From Neckera pumila (Eukaryota; Streptophyta; Bryopsida; Hypnales; Neckeraceae), in the NCBI GenBank assembly GCA_963969595.1, contig OZ018414.1, positions 24,535,660 through 24,599,659 of the forward strand: DNA of 64,000 bases, in the 5' to 3' direction. Each line of letters starts with the position of its first letter. Positions within the stretch are counted from its first letter, which is position 1. The notes below the pieces were generated by a model, which made no database searches, was not told where the DNA came from, and saw only the letters and a program-made list of their open reading frames with translations. Positions 22,388 through 34,077 of the stretch are shown here, in pieces. The position numbers and the translations under genes are program-made.

Positions 22388-23654
22388 AATATTGATCATC
22401 TTGTAGCCAATTATAATGTGCCACAACTGCATTGGGAACCGTGCCGTAATAAATGACCATTTTCTCCTGTTGAGCGAAAGAAAATAGTCTACAGAGCAAA
22501 AATGGGTAGTGGTCGGGAATGGGTCAAATCCCTTATGACAAAAAAAAAGGTGGAGTTTCATGGCAGGCTGCCACTGACTTTTGATGATGGATTTCTAATT
22601 TTTTTAATTTTTTTGAAACACAAGGATAGTCTTGAAGATAATTTTGTGAGGGATGGATAGAGCCAAAATTAGTGTTGCAATTAGCTAGTTGGTTCAATTC
22701 AAGTAGCACAATGCATTTCCAATTAACGGAACTAATCATTTTGGCATTTTGGGAAAAAAGGTGAATTCAGAAATTTTACTTGTATTAAAAATCACTAAAT
22801 TTAAACCAAATGAAAAATAATGAATTCCTACACATCCAAATCTTTCTTGCATTTTTGCATATTCTTGCTTATGTCTTTATGAATATATCTCATTTACCTC
22901 AATTTCATCAAATTCATCATGTGCAAAGTGGTTTCCTTCAAAGTCAAGCATTGGTTTGGATGAATATTAATATTTTCACTATTTTTATCATTATTATTAT
23001 CATTATTTATTTAACTCCTAAATGACCAAGGCCTTTTATGAGCTTCTAGGAATTTGCTATAAATTGAACAAGAAGCCAACCTTTTGATAAGTTTTATCAA
23101 AATAATTTGAATTATAACTGCACAAATTGAAACTAGACTTATAAGAGATCACATGGAAAATGGAAACAGAAAAATATCAATTATAGATTGAAAGATTATA
23201 ATGTTTGATTGCGAGGGTGTTAAAACAAAGAAAATGATTTGAAGCTTTCCAAAATTATTTTTACAAATCCAATCTAAAACATTGGTCACCAAAAAAATAT
23301 GAGGTTAAAGGGAATAACATGCAAAACCCTAAGAAATTTATGGCTTCTCAAAATCTACTCTACAATTTTTTAAATAAATTTTAATGTGATTTTTGCTCCA
23401 AGATATTGTATATTTGAGGCTCATTTTTGAGAGCCCCAAACACTAGAAAATGAAGATTTGCAATGGACATCCTTCTACAAAATCTTAAATAGGAACATCA
23501 TACTCATTCATTTTGAAATTCAAATTTTTAATGCACAAATTAGACTTCAAATAAAAAATTTCATAAATACAAAATACTAAAATGAATGAAGTAGTTAGGT
23601 TTTATTGAATTTCAAAATATTGTCAACACCAAAATTTTGTGCCTTAGCATATTC
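22388..23654. other. AT-rich intergenic DNA with an orphan TTAA-element end
   Basis: No gene supported. At 23011 the sequence TTAACTCCTAAATGACCAAG resembles the left terminus of the TTAA-type elements, but I found no matching right end. It may be a truncated copy. Confidence 0.4.
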
Positions 23655-24804
23655 TTAAAAGCCCAAGGCCACCTTTCTGCCAAAAAACACCCAAAACTAC
23701 CATTTTTATAGCAAAGATTTAAAAAAATTAAAAAATGTTTTTTTTACACATTTGACTGTAGGATCTTACACCTAACTAGTATGAAAATGTGTTGAAAATT
23801 TCAAAATTTTTGACCGCATAGATTGCAAGATATTTGTGTTTAAAGTAAAAAAACACGTTTTTCAGCACACTGCGGGATTACATTCTATGACTTTGAACAC
23901 TTTTAACTTACATATTTTGCACTACAAAGTTTTGAGCTTTATAGTGGAGAATTGATTTGAGACTCTCAAAAGAAAAAAAGAAAAAAAAAACTTAATTTTC
24001 ATTATTAAGAAAATTGTTAAGTAGAAGTAGGTATGAGATAGAAGAAAAATCTAAAATATTAATATTTGTTATATGAAATTAAAAATCACTAATCCCAATG
24101 ATGAGACCATTCTAGCAAAAAAACTAAACCTTGTAGAACTTTTTTTTTGAAAATTGTAAAAGTTACATTTAGAAATGAATCCTACTCCCTTTGTCCCACT
24201 AATAAGCGCTTGATTTTACCTCATGTTTTTTTTAGTAGTTTTGAGTATACATATTGGAAGCTTGCTTGGGTCCAATTTTTATTTTGGTTGCATTGAACAG
24301 GTACAATGTTCTTCATGGATTGTGGTGATATAAAATTTAGACCATTTTGAATTATACATTTTACAATATGGTCAATGAATTAGTATAAGAAAAACATGAG
24401 ATAAAATAAGGAGCTTATTAGTGGGACAGAGGTAGTATAAATTATTTTTTTCAAGAAGATGCTCTAAGTGCCCAAAAAACAAGATTGTCCATAACTTTCT
24501 CATAAAAAAATCCAAATAAACAAATCAAAGCTTTCCAAATAGAAAAAAATATAATCTATAAGAAAAAAATGAAAAAAAATGAAAATTTGCAATTTTTTTT
24601 TCTACCCCCCAAACGTTGTTTTGAGCTTATTTGGGCATAATTTTTTTTGGGGGCACCGATTGAAAAAGAACTATATTCTCACAAAGCTTAGCAATTTTTC
24701 TATCTTCAAAAGAGTTTTGAAAAATCATGACAAAAATTCAGCCCATAGGTACCTGCCCGAAATCCCATTTGTCTCCCAAAGGAACAATGGGCTTTAGGGG
24801 TTAA
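23655..24804 (-). mobile_element. TTAA-bounded DNA transposon, family 1, copy C with nested MITE
   Basis: 1150 bp. The right edge GGGCTTTAGGGGTTAA is intact. The left edge (TTAAAAGCCCAAGGCC) appears to have lost about six terminal bases. The interior is colinear with copies A and B except for a 251-bp Stowaway-like element at 24185-24435, which accounts for the extra length. Confidence 0.78.
24185..24435. mobile_element. Stowaway-like (Tc1/mariner) MITE nested in a TTAA element
   Basis: Ends are CTCCCTTTGTCCCACTAATA and the inverted TATTAGTGGGACAGAGGTAG, close to the classic plant Stowaway terminus CTCCCTCCGTCCC. TA flanks both sides (24183-24184, 24436-24437). Copies A and B of the host element have a single TA at that spot (GAATCCTACAAGTTATT), so TA is the target duplication. 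No coding capacity. Confidence 0.85.
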
Positions 24805-25216
24805 ATAATAAGTGTATTCAAAATGAAATTTAGAAGCCTCTTATAAAATTGTTTCCATATATTCTCAACTCAATTCTTTAATTCCCAAAAATCTGCACAG
24901 CTTAAAAATATAAGTTTCATTTTAAGATTCAAAGGAAAAAAACTATAGTCATAGAAGGTGCCAAAAATCTTAATGGACATGAGTTGGTTCTGAAATTGAC
25001 CGATATAAGGTTAGAACACCTATTTCCAACTAGGGATGACTGCCCAACCGGTAGTGCCCTTATTTACAATCAAGGCTTGTAATAATGTTTTTTACTCTTT
25101 TTCAAGGTTGGAATCAGTAAGATCATAACAGATGTCCTAAAGTATGTAGAAAATAACAAGGAAGTAGATAGTAGGAAGCTAGTTCTTGAGTGATCGGAAT
25201 TGGAAGACTCTAGAGA

Positions 25217-25297
25217 TTGAAAATTGGTTTGGAACACTTTTTGGCTCCCAAAATTCACAGAAATTTCAAATTCTGAATGTTCCAAACCAATTTTCAA
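25217..25297. repeat. Perfect 20-bp inverted repeat with 41-nt loop
   Basis: TTGAAAATTGGTTTGGAACA at 25217-25236 is exactly reverse-complemented at 25278-25297. RNA from either strand would fold into a short hairpin. The surrounding 24805-26340 region holds no supported gene; a 117-codon minus-strand frame there has no recognised motif. Confidence 0.8.
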
Positions 25298-26517
25298 ATT
25301 CTGAAAATTTTGCAATCTGGACCCATAGCTACTGATGGATAGAATATTCCACATCTTCCAATTGGGGGGAAGGCAACTTCCTTCATTGCTACTGAATGTT
25401 ATGGAAGGCCGCTTCTCCTTCATAAGCTAGTTGCTGTATTAAAAAACACATATATATAAAATCTATGAGAGGTAGTTGCCAAAAATTTCAACACTCAAAA
25501 TGAAGGTTGTTTTCCGCAACATGTGAAATAATGAAATAAAAACTTGAGCCAAGGTCATAATCTTTGGTCACCAATATATTAATGAGCTATAAAAAGAATG
25601 ATCTCATAACATAATTCACTCCATCCTTTCTATTAATACTCTATGTGATTCAACAGTCATTTTATATCCTTAAAATTTGGCATGGTGTGTATGTAAAGTG
25701 AGTGTACATAAGATCTTCTAAATAAACATTTGATTATAGTCTTCATTAGTAGACAATTGAAATTTTTGTTGGATCTTGTATAGAATCAAAAGAGGATATG
25801 AGAATCTCTACACATACATTTTTTGGACCATATATGAAAAACAATAAATTTTTACAATATTGAGAAGAAGTGTATCTAAACCTGACTATAGGCTATCATC
25901 TTTATGGGGCTTACGTTCTAGGCAGGATTGAATAGGTCTCAATTAGGTGCAGTTCCCTTATTTAATTCAAAAAATTCCACATATCAAGTTGTAAATACAA
26001 GTAAGTTTTGCATAATACAATTGATTTGAGTTTTATGAAAGTCCCATGCTCTAATTGAAGGTCCTATCAGCAGTGGAGTTTGAATGATAATTTGAAACCA
26101 TATGCAATGAATGACTATGAAACAAAATGATGACTCCGTAGTTGCTAAGGCTCAATCAATCTCTCTATGTAAGTTCCATGCCCTAATTGAAGGTCCTATC
26201 ATGAGTTGAATTTGAATGACATTTTGAAACTACATGCAATGAATGAATATAAAACGGAATGATGACTCCAGGATTGCTAAGGCTCAATCAATCTCTTTTC
26301 CATTTGAATTTTCTAACTCCACTAACTTAAGGCTTATAAAAAATGCAACTCATGCCTGCATGCACCCAAAATGAGTTTTTTGAATTCAACCCAAACTTGC
26401 AACTGAACCTTCAAAGGACAAATCTATCCAAAGGACATAGTTTTAGGATCAAACTTGAATTTCAAATAGTTATTGATTTTAAATGTTTTGGATCTTATCT
26501 AAAAAAATGTAATTTCA

Positions 26518-26518
<1 letters not shown>

Positions 26519-26573
<55 letters not shown>

Positions 26574-26622
26574 GTAGTATTATTATTATTATTATTAGTA
26601 TTATTAGTATTATTATTATTCC
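26519..26622 (+). repeat. ATT trinucleotide microsatellite
   Basis: About 100 bases of near-uniform (ATT)n with occasional AGT interruptions. It creates an artificial Leu-rich open frame (26343-26633) that is not a gene. It borders the interspersed repeat that follows. Confidence 0.95.
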
Positions 26623-26990
26623 AAAAATGTTAAAATTGTAATTTATGTGAAACTTTGAAGGTAGCATCTTGAAAGTTTAAAATTTTCCACTTTTGATCTT
26701 TACTATCAAATTTCTCTTGGTATGAGCTCAAGGAGTTTACCAACTATACCATAATGTTTATCACTATCATCTTCAATTTTGCTAAAAATTTCATACTATA
26801 TAAATTTTTTTGTAATTGCTATAATTTTTATAAAGAAACTATTTTTAAAAATCACATAAAATCTTTAAAAAAAAATTTAATTATGAAAAAATGAAGTTAA
26901 ATCTTGGATATATATTAATACATGAAAAAATATCATGTTTTTGAATGGTATATTTATTATAGAAAACTAATGAAGTGTCACCAAACATGA
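26620..26990 (+). repeat. Interspersed repeat, first copy
   Basis: Colinear with the reverse complement of 51545-51885. Shared words include CTTTGAAGGT, CATCTTGAAAG, TATCAAATTTCT and TCAATTTTGCTAAAA. Ends are not sharply defined, and no terminal repeats were identified, so the class is unknown. Confidence 0.6.
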
Positions 26991-27173
26991 TATAGAATGT
27001 CTTTCAACTAAAGGGTTAACTACTTTGTATTGGGAGGTTGAAACATAGATACATTCTCAACAAAGAGGAATATCTTTCCAAGACTTATATCCAATTAATC
27101 CTGTAAGGACGCTTGTGGACCTAGAAGGGTCTAATGGATGACTTCACTATTAATTGTAGAAACAATAAATACA

Positions 27174-27322
27174 CCTATTGGTATATGCTGAAGAGTATTT
27201 TGGTGACTACCTTGGTTATGTCCTTGAGGGTTAATTATCCATCCATGTTATCTAATCTTTGAATGACGTGGCCTCCATGACCAAGGTAGTCACCAAAATA
27301 CTCTTAGGTATATACCAATAGG
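27174..27322. repeat. Stem-loop with 43-bp arms
   Basis: The left arm starts CCTATTGGTATATGC and ends TGGTGACTACCTTGGT (27174-27217). The right arm (27280-27322) is its reverse complement with about three mismatches. The loop is about 62 nt. It is the size of a plant miRNA precursor or a very short foldback MITE; nothing seen here decides between them. Confidence 0.75.
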
Positions 27323-27337
27323 CATCCTTCAAGGGCT

Positions 27338-27735
27338 AAAGCATTGCCATCCATTCCTCCAAACAAAATTGGAGAAATGGAGTGGCTAAGCTCTGCACTT
27401 CTTGGATTGCTTTTGTCTTCCACTCATCCTCACCCTCAAGGACATGCCAAACCAAGTCAATTCTCACGCATTAATGGCTTGGTAGAATCAAGAGCCAATC
27501 AACATGCAAATTGATTAAAAAATTGTAAAAAATGGCCCACAAACCAACAAACCCGACAAGATCAAGCAAGAATAAAAGCATGGCAAGGATGCTCTCCTGG
27601 TGTTTGGAGAGAGAATTTTGGAGTGATCGGTCTCCTTTTTTCCCTGGCCGGGTCTGTAGTGGACTACTTTTTTGTGGCTAGCCACGCCCAAGTCCGGGCC
27701 AGGGAACTCCCCCATAAATGAGTGGCAATGCTCTA
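27338..27735. mobile_element. MITE with AGAGCATTGCCA-type ends
   Basis: Left end AAAGCATTGCCATCCATTCC and right end AAATGAGTGGCAATGCTCT are inverted counterparts over about 18 bp. The interior, about 400 bp, has no coding domain; a frame at 27515-27784 (-) is unrecognised. Confidence 0.6.
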
Positions 27736-27739
27736 AGGT

Positions 27740-28200
27740 AAGGTAGGAGGCTCTGAAAGCGAGTGGGCATTTAGAACCGCCCATATAGGCTTGCTTGAAA
27801 TGGACATGAGGTGGTCGTTAAATAGACATGAGGTGGTCGTTAAATGGACATGAGGTGATCGTTAAATGGACCTTCTATAGTCATTGAATGGATCAATAAA
27901 AAAATAATTATTTATTACAAGAGCTAATCATTCTCTTTGTTTTTTTCCATTTCTCTCTAAAAGTTGCACATGAATGGTTTATGAAGACCTAAGGTCATGA
28001 ACAGGGACCTATGACTCTTCTTGTTTGAAAACTCATAAGTAATTCAAAAATGCTTCAAAAAAATACAAAAGAACTTGTGTTACAATCAGAATCTATTTCT
28101 CTCTGTCTAAAAATGAGCTAAAAATAATCCCGTTTAAGAAACCACATGATGAAAAAGGCAGATCAGCCCTTAGATGCTCGCTTTCAGAGCCTCCTACCTT
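27740..28200. mobile_element. AAGGTAG-ended MITE, 461 bp
   Basis: The terminal inverted repeats are perfect over 25 bp, starting AAGGTAGGAGGCTCTGAAAG and continuing CGAG. Inside the left end, a 22-bp unit (AAATGGACATGAGGTGGTCG plus TT) is repeated three times at 27798-27863. Members with related ends lie at 30615, 42164, 42596, 50561, 54969, 55453 and 59006. No coding capacity. Confidence 0.82.
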
Positions 28201-28405
28201 TGTGTGACGTATTCGTGAAGTGCTGACAGAGGTGAACCACCTCCCTGACGGACCTCTTGTAAGTCTTTGAGGATAAAAATATATTCCAAGAATTAATTAA
28301 TTATTTTTTTGGAATTGTATAGATTGATACCTACTCCAAAACTTTTGAACCATTCAATCCCAAATAAGGTGGGAGGTCCGTAAATCGAGTGGGTAAATGC
28401 GTCCC

Positions 28406-28640
28406 CTATCTAGGAATGAATGACATGTTCCTTGAAATATCTATTATTGTCATTGATGAGGTCACATTTGGAACACAATCGTTTTTCGAGCAAACTACCT
28501 TATTTGTAACCTTATTTGTAGATCCACAGACTGTCCGTTTCTTATTGTTTCTTGCCCTCCTTCGTTTGCTCTGCCGGCACATTGGAGCACCGTGACGCCT
28601 GGCTAGTGAGGGAAGCTTCACAAGTGCTTGACGGAGCAAT
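28406..28640 (-). other. Unrecognised open frame, possible gene or transposon fragment
   Basis: Part of a 147-codon minus-strand frame (28406-28849) whose start overlaps a MITE. It has a basic patch (QSKRRRARNNKKR) and a plausible coding-like composition, but no domain I recognise. It could be a remnant of a captured exon or of a transposase, or just a chance frame. Not called as a gene. Confidence 0.2.
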
Positions 28641-28792
28641 TTGATGTGAGGATGATCCTGCTTGAACTCCATGGTCAATTTTGTAGGCGAAAACTGCGTG
28701 AAAACTGCGGAAGTTTGGAATCCTGACTGAGTGAGAGTTGACAGGAATCCATATGGACTATGGATTCTTTCTTTCCCTATGTAGAGCAGCCC

Positions 28793-28902
28793 CACAGCAA
28801 CACGGCCAAGCAAATCAATGGAGGACATTTCTTTGACATAGGAAATCAATGGTCCAGAGCCTTTAGAGTGTCAGTTTGCTGAGTTGTTGAGGGGCTGCTC
28901 TT
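28793..28902. mobile_element. Short MITE of the AGAGCAGCCCC family
   Basis: 110 bp. The left end AGAGCAGCCCCACAGCAA pairs with the right end TTGTTGAGGGGCTGCTCT. It shares GGCCAAGCAAATCAATGG with the copy at 16858-17003. Confidence 0.7.
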
Positions 28903-29127
28903 AGGGTTCAGCTTGATGCATCTCCAATACTCTTTCCTCTGCAATTCTCTTATCAAGTGTTTGGATGTTGTTGGAATGAATGACCGGGGAAATCAACCTT
29001 TTGCGTACCGTGTGTACCATTTTCTTAAAAAATAAACCAAGAGCAGTCATTGGAGGTCAAATTGTTGAGTAGACTTCCTTTTTTCACACAAAATTCTAGG
29101 GATGAACATTTACGTTTTTGTCTTCCA

Positions 29128-29345
29128 TAGAAAGAATTTAAAAATTGACTTTTTTTTTTGCATATATAACCATAAGATCTTACACTAGAATAGTATTAGA
29201 AAGTGTGGAAGAAATTTCAAAAGCTTTGACCAAGTGGATTGCAAGATATTTGTGTTTAAAATATTTTCTTTTGATATAGTAGCAAACTAGTTTATAAGAT
29301 TTTGATTCCTATATTTTTGCATTTCAACTTTAAATTAAAAAAATT
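29128..29345 (-). mobile_element. Family-1 TTAA element fragment (G)
   Basis: An internal fragment matching family 1 in inverted orientation: GATCTTACAC, AGTATTAGAAAGTGTGGAAG, GTGGATTGCAAGATATTTGT. Both termini are missing. Confidence 0.6.
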
Positions 29346-30614
29346 ATATGTCGCAAACTTAACTAATTAATTAATTAATTAATTTTAACACAAATAAAAC
29401 CAAAGTGCAATGACCACATTAGAACTTTAAATAGGAATGTTGGTAAATTACTATTCCCCAAAGAACATCAAGACACACAACATTTCAAAAAGATTGATTG
29501 GGGATTCAATATTAAAATTAAAAATGCCAACCATGTTCCATACGGATACGAATACATATATACAAGTACATTGTGGCATGTCATTATGAATTCGATATCA
29601 CTTGGAATCATAGACTCTGAATCATGATATAATTAATATTTGAATCAAGCTTAAGAAAATTAATCATTTAAAAAAAATATGTAAGTGTAAATCATGGTAG
29701 CCAAACAACATTAGTAATGAAATTTTGTGTAAACCACACTAGTTACCATAAGAGCAGGGCAGGGTCGACAATTCTCTATCAAATATATTTTGTTGTCAAG
29801 AATTAAATTTTAAAAACTATAAAAACTATAATTTTTTTGCCAATATTTTTTTTTTCACTATACAATTCTTTTGCTTTTTGAAAAAATAATTTCCCTTAAA
29901 TTTTGGCATCTATTTTTAGAATCATTTTTTTGCCAACCCTATTAATATCTGATTTATAAATGCTATATAAATTTTTTTGCTTTAAATGAATATTATATAA
30001 ATTTTTGCTCTTGATGAATATTTTTATTGACAATATTACAAAGATCCCCCTTTTTGAATACTATAGATACTTGTGTGCTTTTAGTAAAAATCTTCATCAC
30101 AAATAAAAACTTATAGTGTCTCCAAATCAATTAGTGTGGTTCCACTAAATTTCATTTTAGTGTATGTCCTTCTATCTTATATGGTCTCCTCAGTCCTCAC
30201 TATCCCTTCAATTACTGTGGTTCCACTAAATCATTTTGAATATATCTCTTTATTTACTATTCTTTATCTTGCATGGTCTCTTTGGTATCGTCCCCTCCAA
30301 ACAATTGATGAATTACTATTTGTTATGTCATGCCATAAATAGAGGGCTCACCAAACATTGCATATGCCACTAAACTTAGTCTCTCTCTTTTGTTGTCATT
30401 GTTTCTAGCTCTTATTTTCTTCATTTTGCCAACTTTTTGGCTTAGCAATTATTTTCTGGTTCTTTTTTTAATGCAATGGTTTTTTCCATTTGTTCAAGAA
30501 AAGAAAAAGACAACATTGTATATGCAGATGACAGAGTTGAACAAATTAATTAGTTGGAATTAATACAGAGGGCTTCTTGAAGTGGTCAGAGAAGGAACTA
30601 ACTTACTCCCAGTA

Positions 30615-31037
30615 AAGTAGGTTGTTCTAAAGGCGACCATTTAAGGTTTGGTCCGCCTTTTTCATAGGTTTGCATGAATAGAAATATTTTCCACTCATTT
30701 TTCAGAGAAAGAAAAATGGATGAAGAACGTAACACTAGTGGTTTCAAATTTTTTGAAGCATTTTTGAATTAGTTATGAATTTCCTAAGATTTATGGTAGA
30801 TACCTATTTGTGACCCTAGGTCTCCCAAAATGCGTCCACTTACACCTTCTAAAGTGATTTGAGCAAATCAAAGCCAATGATTGGCTCTTGCAATAAATAA
30901 CACTTTTTTTTTGGGGGGGGGGGGGGGGGCAATCAATGCCTAAAGTGGTCTATTTAAATACCAACTCATATGGCTATTTAGTAAAATTTTGTACGGTTGA
31001 TTTGAAGAAGCCTGTCGCTTTTAGAGCATCCTACCTT
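30615..31037. mobile_element. AAGGTAG-ended MITE, 423 bp, with a poly-G run
   Basis: The left end AAGTAGGTTGTTCTAAAGGC and the right end CGCTTTTAGAGCATCCTACC are inverted counterparts. Part of the interior matches the inverse of the 27740-28200 member. An uninterrupted T-run followed by about 18 G residues lies at 30904-30929 and is probably unstable. The gap 29346-30614 shows no gene. Confidence 0.7.
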
Positions 31038-34000
31038 ATAGAAAAGCAAGAAAAGCTGATTAAGTTATTGCTATGGTAGGAGAGTTCTCCTTTTTTGGTT
31101 CTTCATCAGTTGGTAGTGGGGATGTGATATTTAGAAACATCATTGGCTTTGGAGCCAATCCGAAGCATAACTAAGTAGATGACATAAAGTAGCTTCTATG
31201 TTTAGTTTTGGGGCAATAAACGAGCATTTTTTTGTTTGTTTTGTAAATTTAGTTGTTTGCAAGAAATGCATAATCCCAACAATGATATGAAAAAAATATA
31301 AAAATATATATGTACTTTATATGTTGAAGAAAATCTTGAAAATATAGAAATCTTTGCAAACTTACAATTGCTTGAACTACAAAAGTTAAAACACAATTAA
31401 TTGTTGCCACAAAAGGCAATGATACTAAGATGTAAGTCTAGAAATGCGAGCCTATTAGCCTAGATATGAATAGGTACCCTACAACCATTGAAGATGCATA
31501 TAGCATATGTATTTGGTAGGATTATCTGCAAAACTCTTTGGTTCCATTTTATTAAACACAACTTTTTCTTCTTCTATACTTTGATTTCAAATAACCAATT
31601 TCAATCAAATCGAAGTTTTCTTCAATGACATCCTCCAGTGAAATCAATTTCTCAATTTAGAACATAAAGTTTTGTCTTTCAGTGCATCCTTACTTCCTAG
31701 GCATTATTGAACTTAATACAATCATGTACCTTTTTATCCTCAAGATTTTGTACTTTAGTCTTAAAATTGCAAAAATTGTCTCCTTGGAGTTAAAACTTTT
31801 TAATCTCAAGAAAGAAATTGAAAATTTTAACCCCATGATCTTGTTCTTGACTTTGTGGAGTATATGTTGAATACCTATACGAAAATTGCACACATTTAAA
31901 ATTGATGGGAAATGATTCCCAACTTGGAATTGCATGCAACTTTCACATCCAGGTTGGCAGTCCACACCATTCAAAAAATAGTATGTAAACAGAAAAAGTC
32001 AAAATCAATTCACAATAATTGACCCAAAGCTCTCAAATCTATTTTAAAATTTAAAAAAATTAAAGGTTGAAAGTCAAACATTCTAAATTTGAATGCATTC
32101 AAGTATGAAAAATGTTTCAAAATTCAAGCTGTTGCAATTTTCTAGACTTTAGCAATCAATGTAGAATGATCCCTCTTTTGAGAATAGTTTAAAGGAAGTT
32201 GAGTGGATTGATTACAAGACAAAGTCAATCCCATTCACCTTAAGTGACAATGGTGGGCAACAACACCATCTAATCTTGAAGGCTTGAATGGTTGGATCCT
32301 TGCCTTCAATTTCTAAGTTGCATATTATTTTGCTCCATCTTCTAACCCTGTTGATTTGCAAGGACTTGTTCAAACAAAAATAAAATTTAGTCTTTAAATA
32401 CTTAATTAATGAAATTTTCCATGGAATTGTATAGAAATGAAGCTAAGTATTTTCTAAATACTTTCTTTAAAGCTATTAGAATTATTCTTCTAGTCTAAGA
32501 TTATGGATTAATAAATGTATAAGTATAAATTATATGCATAAACAATTAATTCTCATGAACATATACCTTTAACTATGTCAAAGGCATTTTCAAAATTTGC
32601 ACCATATATATTTTAGTATTTGTTGGACAAAATATAAACATCAATTTTCAAGAAGTCAAACTTTTTTGAAAACTTAGGTACATACATGTGACTTCATAGA
32701 ATACTTCTATATATTTTATGTGTCTTCTCAAAACTATTTACATGACTTATCATAGCACTTTAGTATTCTAAAATCATCTTAGAACTTCCTAGGACATTGA
32801 AGGAGATTTTATAAAACTTCAAGATATGCTAAATATTAATACATATAAAGGCAAATTTATCTTTAGATGTTTTGGACTTTTGTAACTAAGCTTGTCTTTG
32901 TACTTTGTTATATAACATAATTTTTTTGGTAGCATTATTGGAATTATTGTACCTATGAAATGATATTTTTGCAGTATTCTTAATCTAAGTTTTTTTTAAT
33001 TTCAAATCTATTTTGCTTTGAACATTTTTTTTTTGGCAATTTAATAAGAGTTTAATTTAATTTTTGTATTGTTTTTTTTATAGCTAGAGGTCAAATCATA
33101 GTTTGCATTGACGAGGAGTCATATTTTCATTTGTATATTATTATGTGCACTGGTAGCAAAGAAGTGTTTGAGTACCAAGGATGAATGTTAGATTGTTGGA
33201 TTAAAGATTCATAGGGATACTAGCTTGGTGCATATATGGGTCTTTGGCACCACAACGTGACACTATTTTTTGGTGCTCAAATACCTCTTTTCTACTAATC
33301 AACACTAAAACAAAAAGAGTCCCTCATAGTATAGCTACTTTCATTTGTCCTAGTAATAAGTATGATATTAATTTACCAAAGTCATGCTACTTCAAATGAA
33401 TGCAAGTTGAAATATTTCTTTATTATATCATTTTCTACAAAATAAAATAAAGTCTTGAGCAACTTACAATATATTTTTAGATGTTGCTAATCCACTAATA
33501 TCTTCTAGATCCACTAATACAACAAATCAGAATACTTATTAATATTAGATATTAACAACCAACAGCTTGTCATTCTCAAAAAGATACTGAAAGAAAAAAA
33601 GAGAAAGAAAAGAAAAGAAAAAAGAACTATAGTAGAAGTAGGGCCACGACTAATCTAACATATTACACTGAGGGAGGGTCATTTGCATTCATGACGTTTG
33701 TATAGGGTCTGGGCCAAGACCAACAATTAATCAATATGGAGTACTGTAGTATTACTTTAGAATGTTGTCCATTAGAAATTTTTATTATAGGAAAATTAGA
33801 TCCAAAGAGAGAAGGAGACTCCAAGAGCAATAGAGAAAGAAAAAATGATGGCGAAAGAAAAAGGAAGGACAAAAAAATAGCAAAGGAGAAAGAAAAAGCG
33901 AAGGTAAAAAGAAAAAGCAAATGTAGAAAGAAAAAGGAGAAAGAAAAGCGAGAGCGGGGGGAAGCGGTAAGCGTGTGGGCATCGTGAGGAAGGAGTGTGT

Positions 34001-34077
34001 GCGCGCATCCTGCTCCTGGTGTCCACCGCAATTGCCCACTCTGCTCGTGCTGTGAATTTGCATTCCCTTGGGAGGCT
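31038..34077. other. AT-rich intergenic DNA ending in a GA-rich leader
   Basis: No gene supported up to about 33.6 kb. Two strongly purine-rich stretches (33587-33626 and about 33800-33965) run up to the next gene. The second probably belongs to its promoter or 5' leader. Large overlapping open frames there on both strands (33663-34286 and others) reflect this skewed composition. Confidence 0.5.

Noticed and set aside
26343..26633. 96-codon Leu-rich open frame
   Set aside because: It is created by the ATT microsatellite and has no other coding features.
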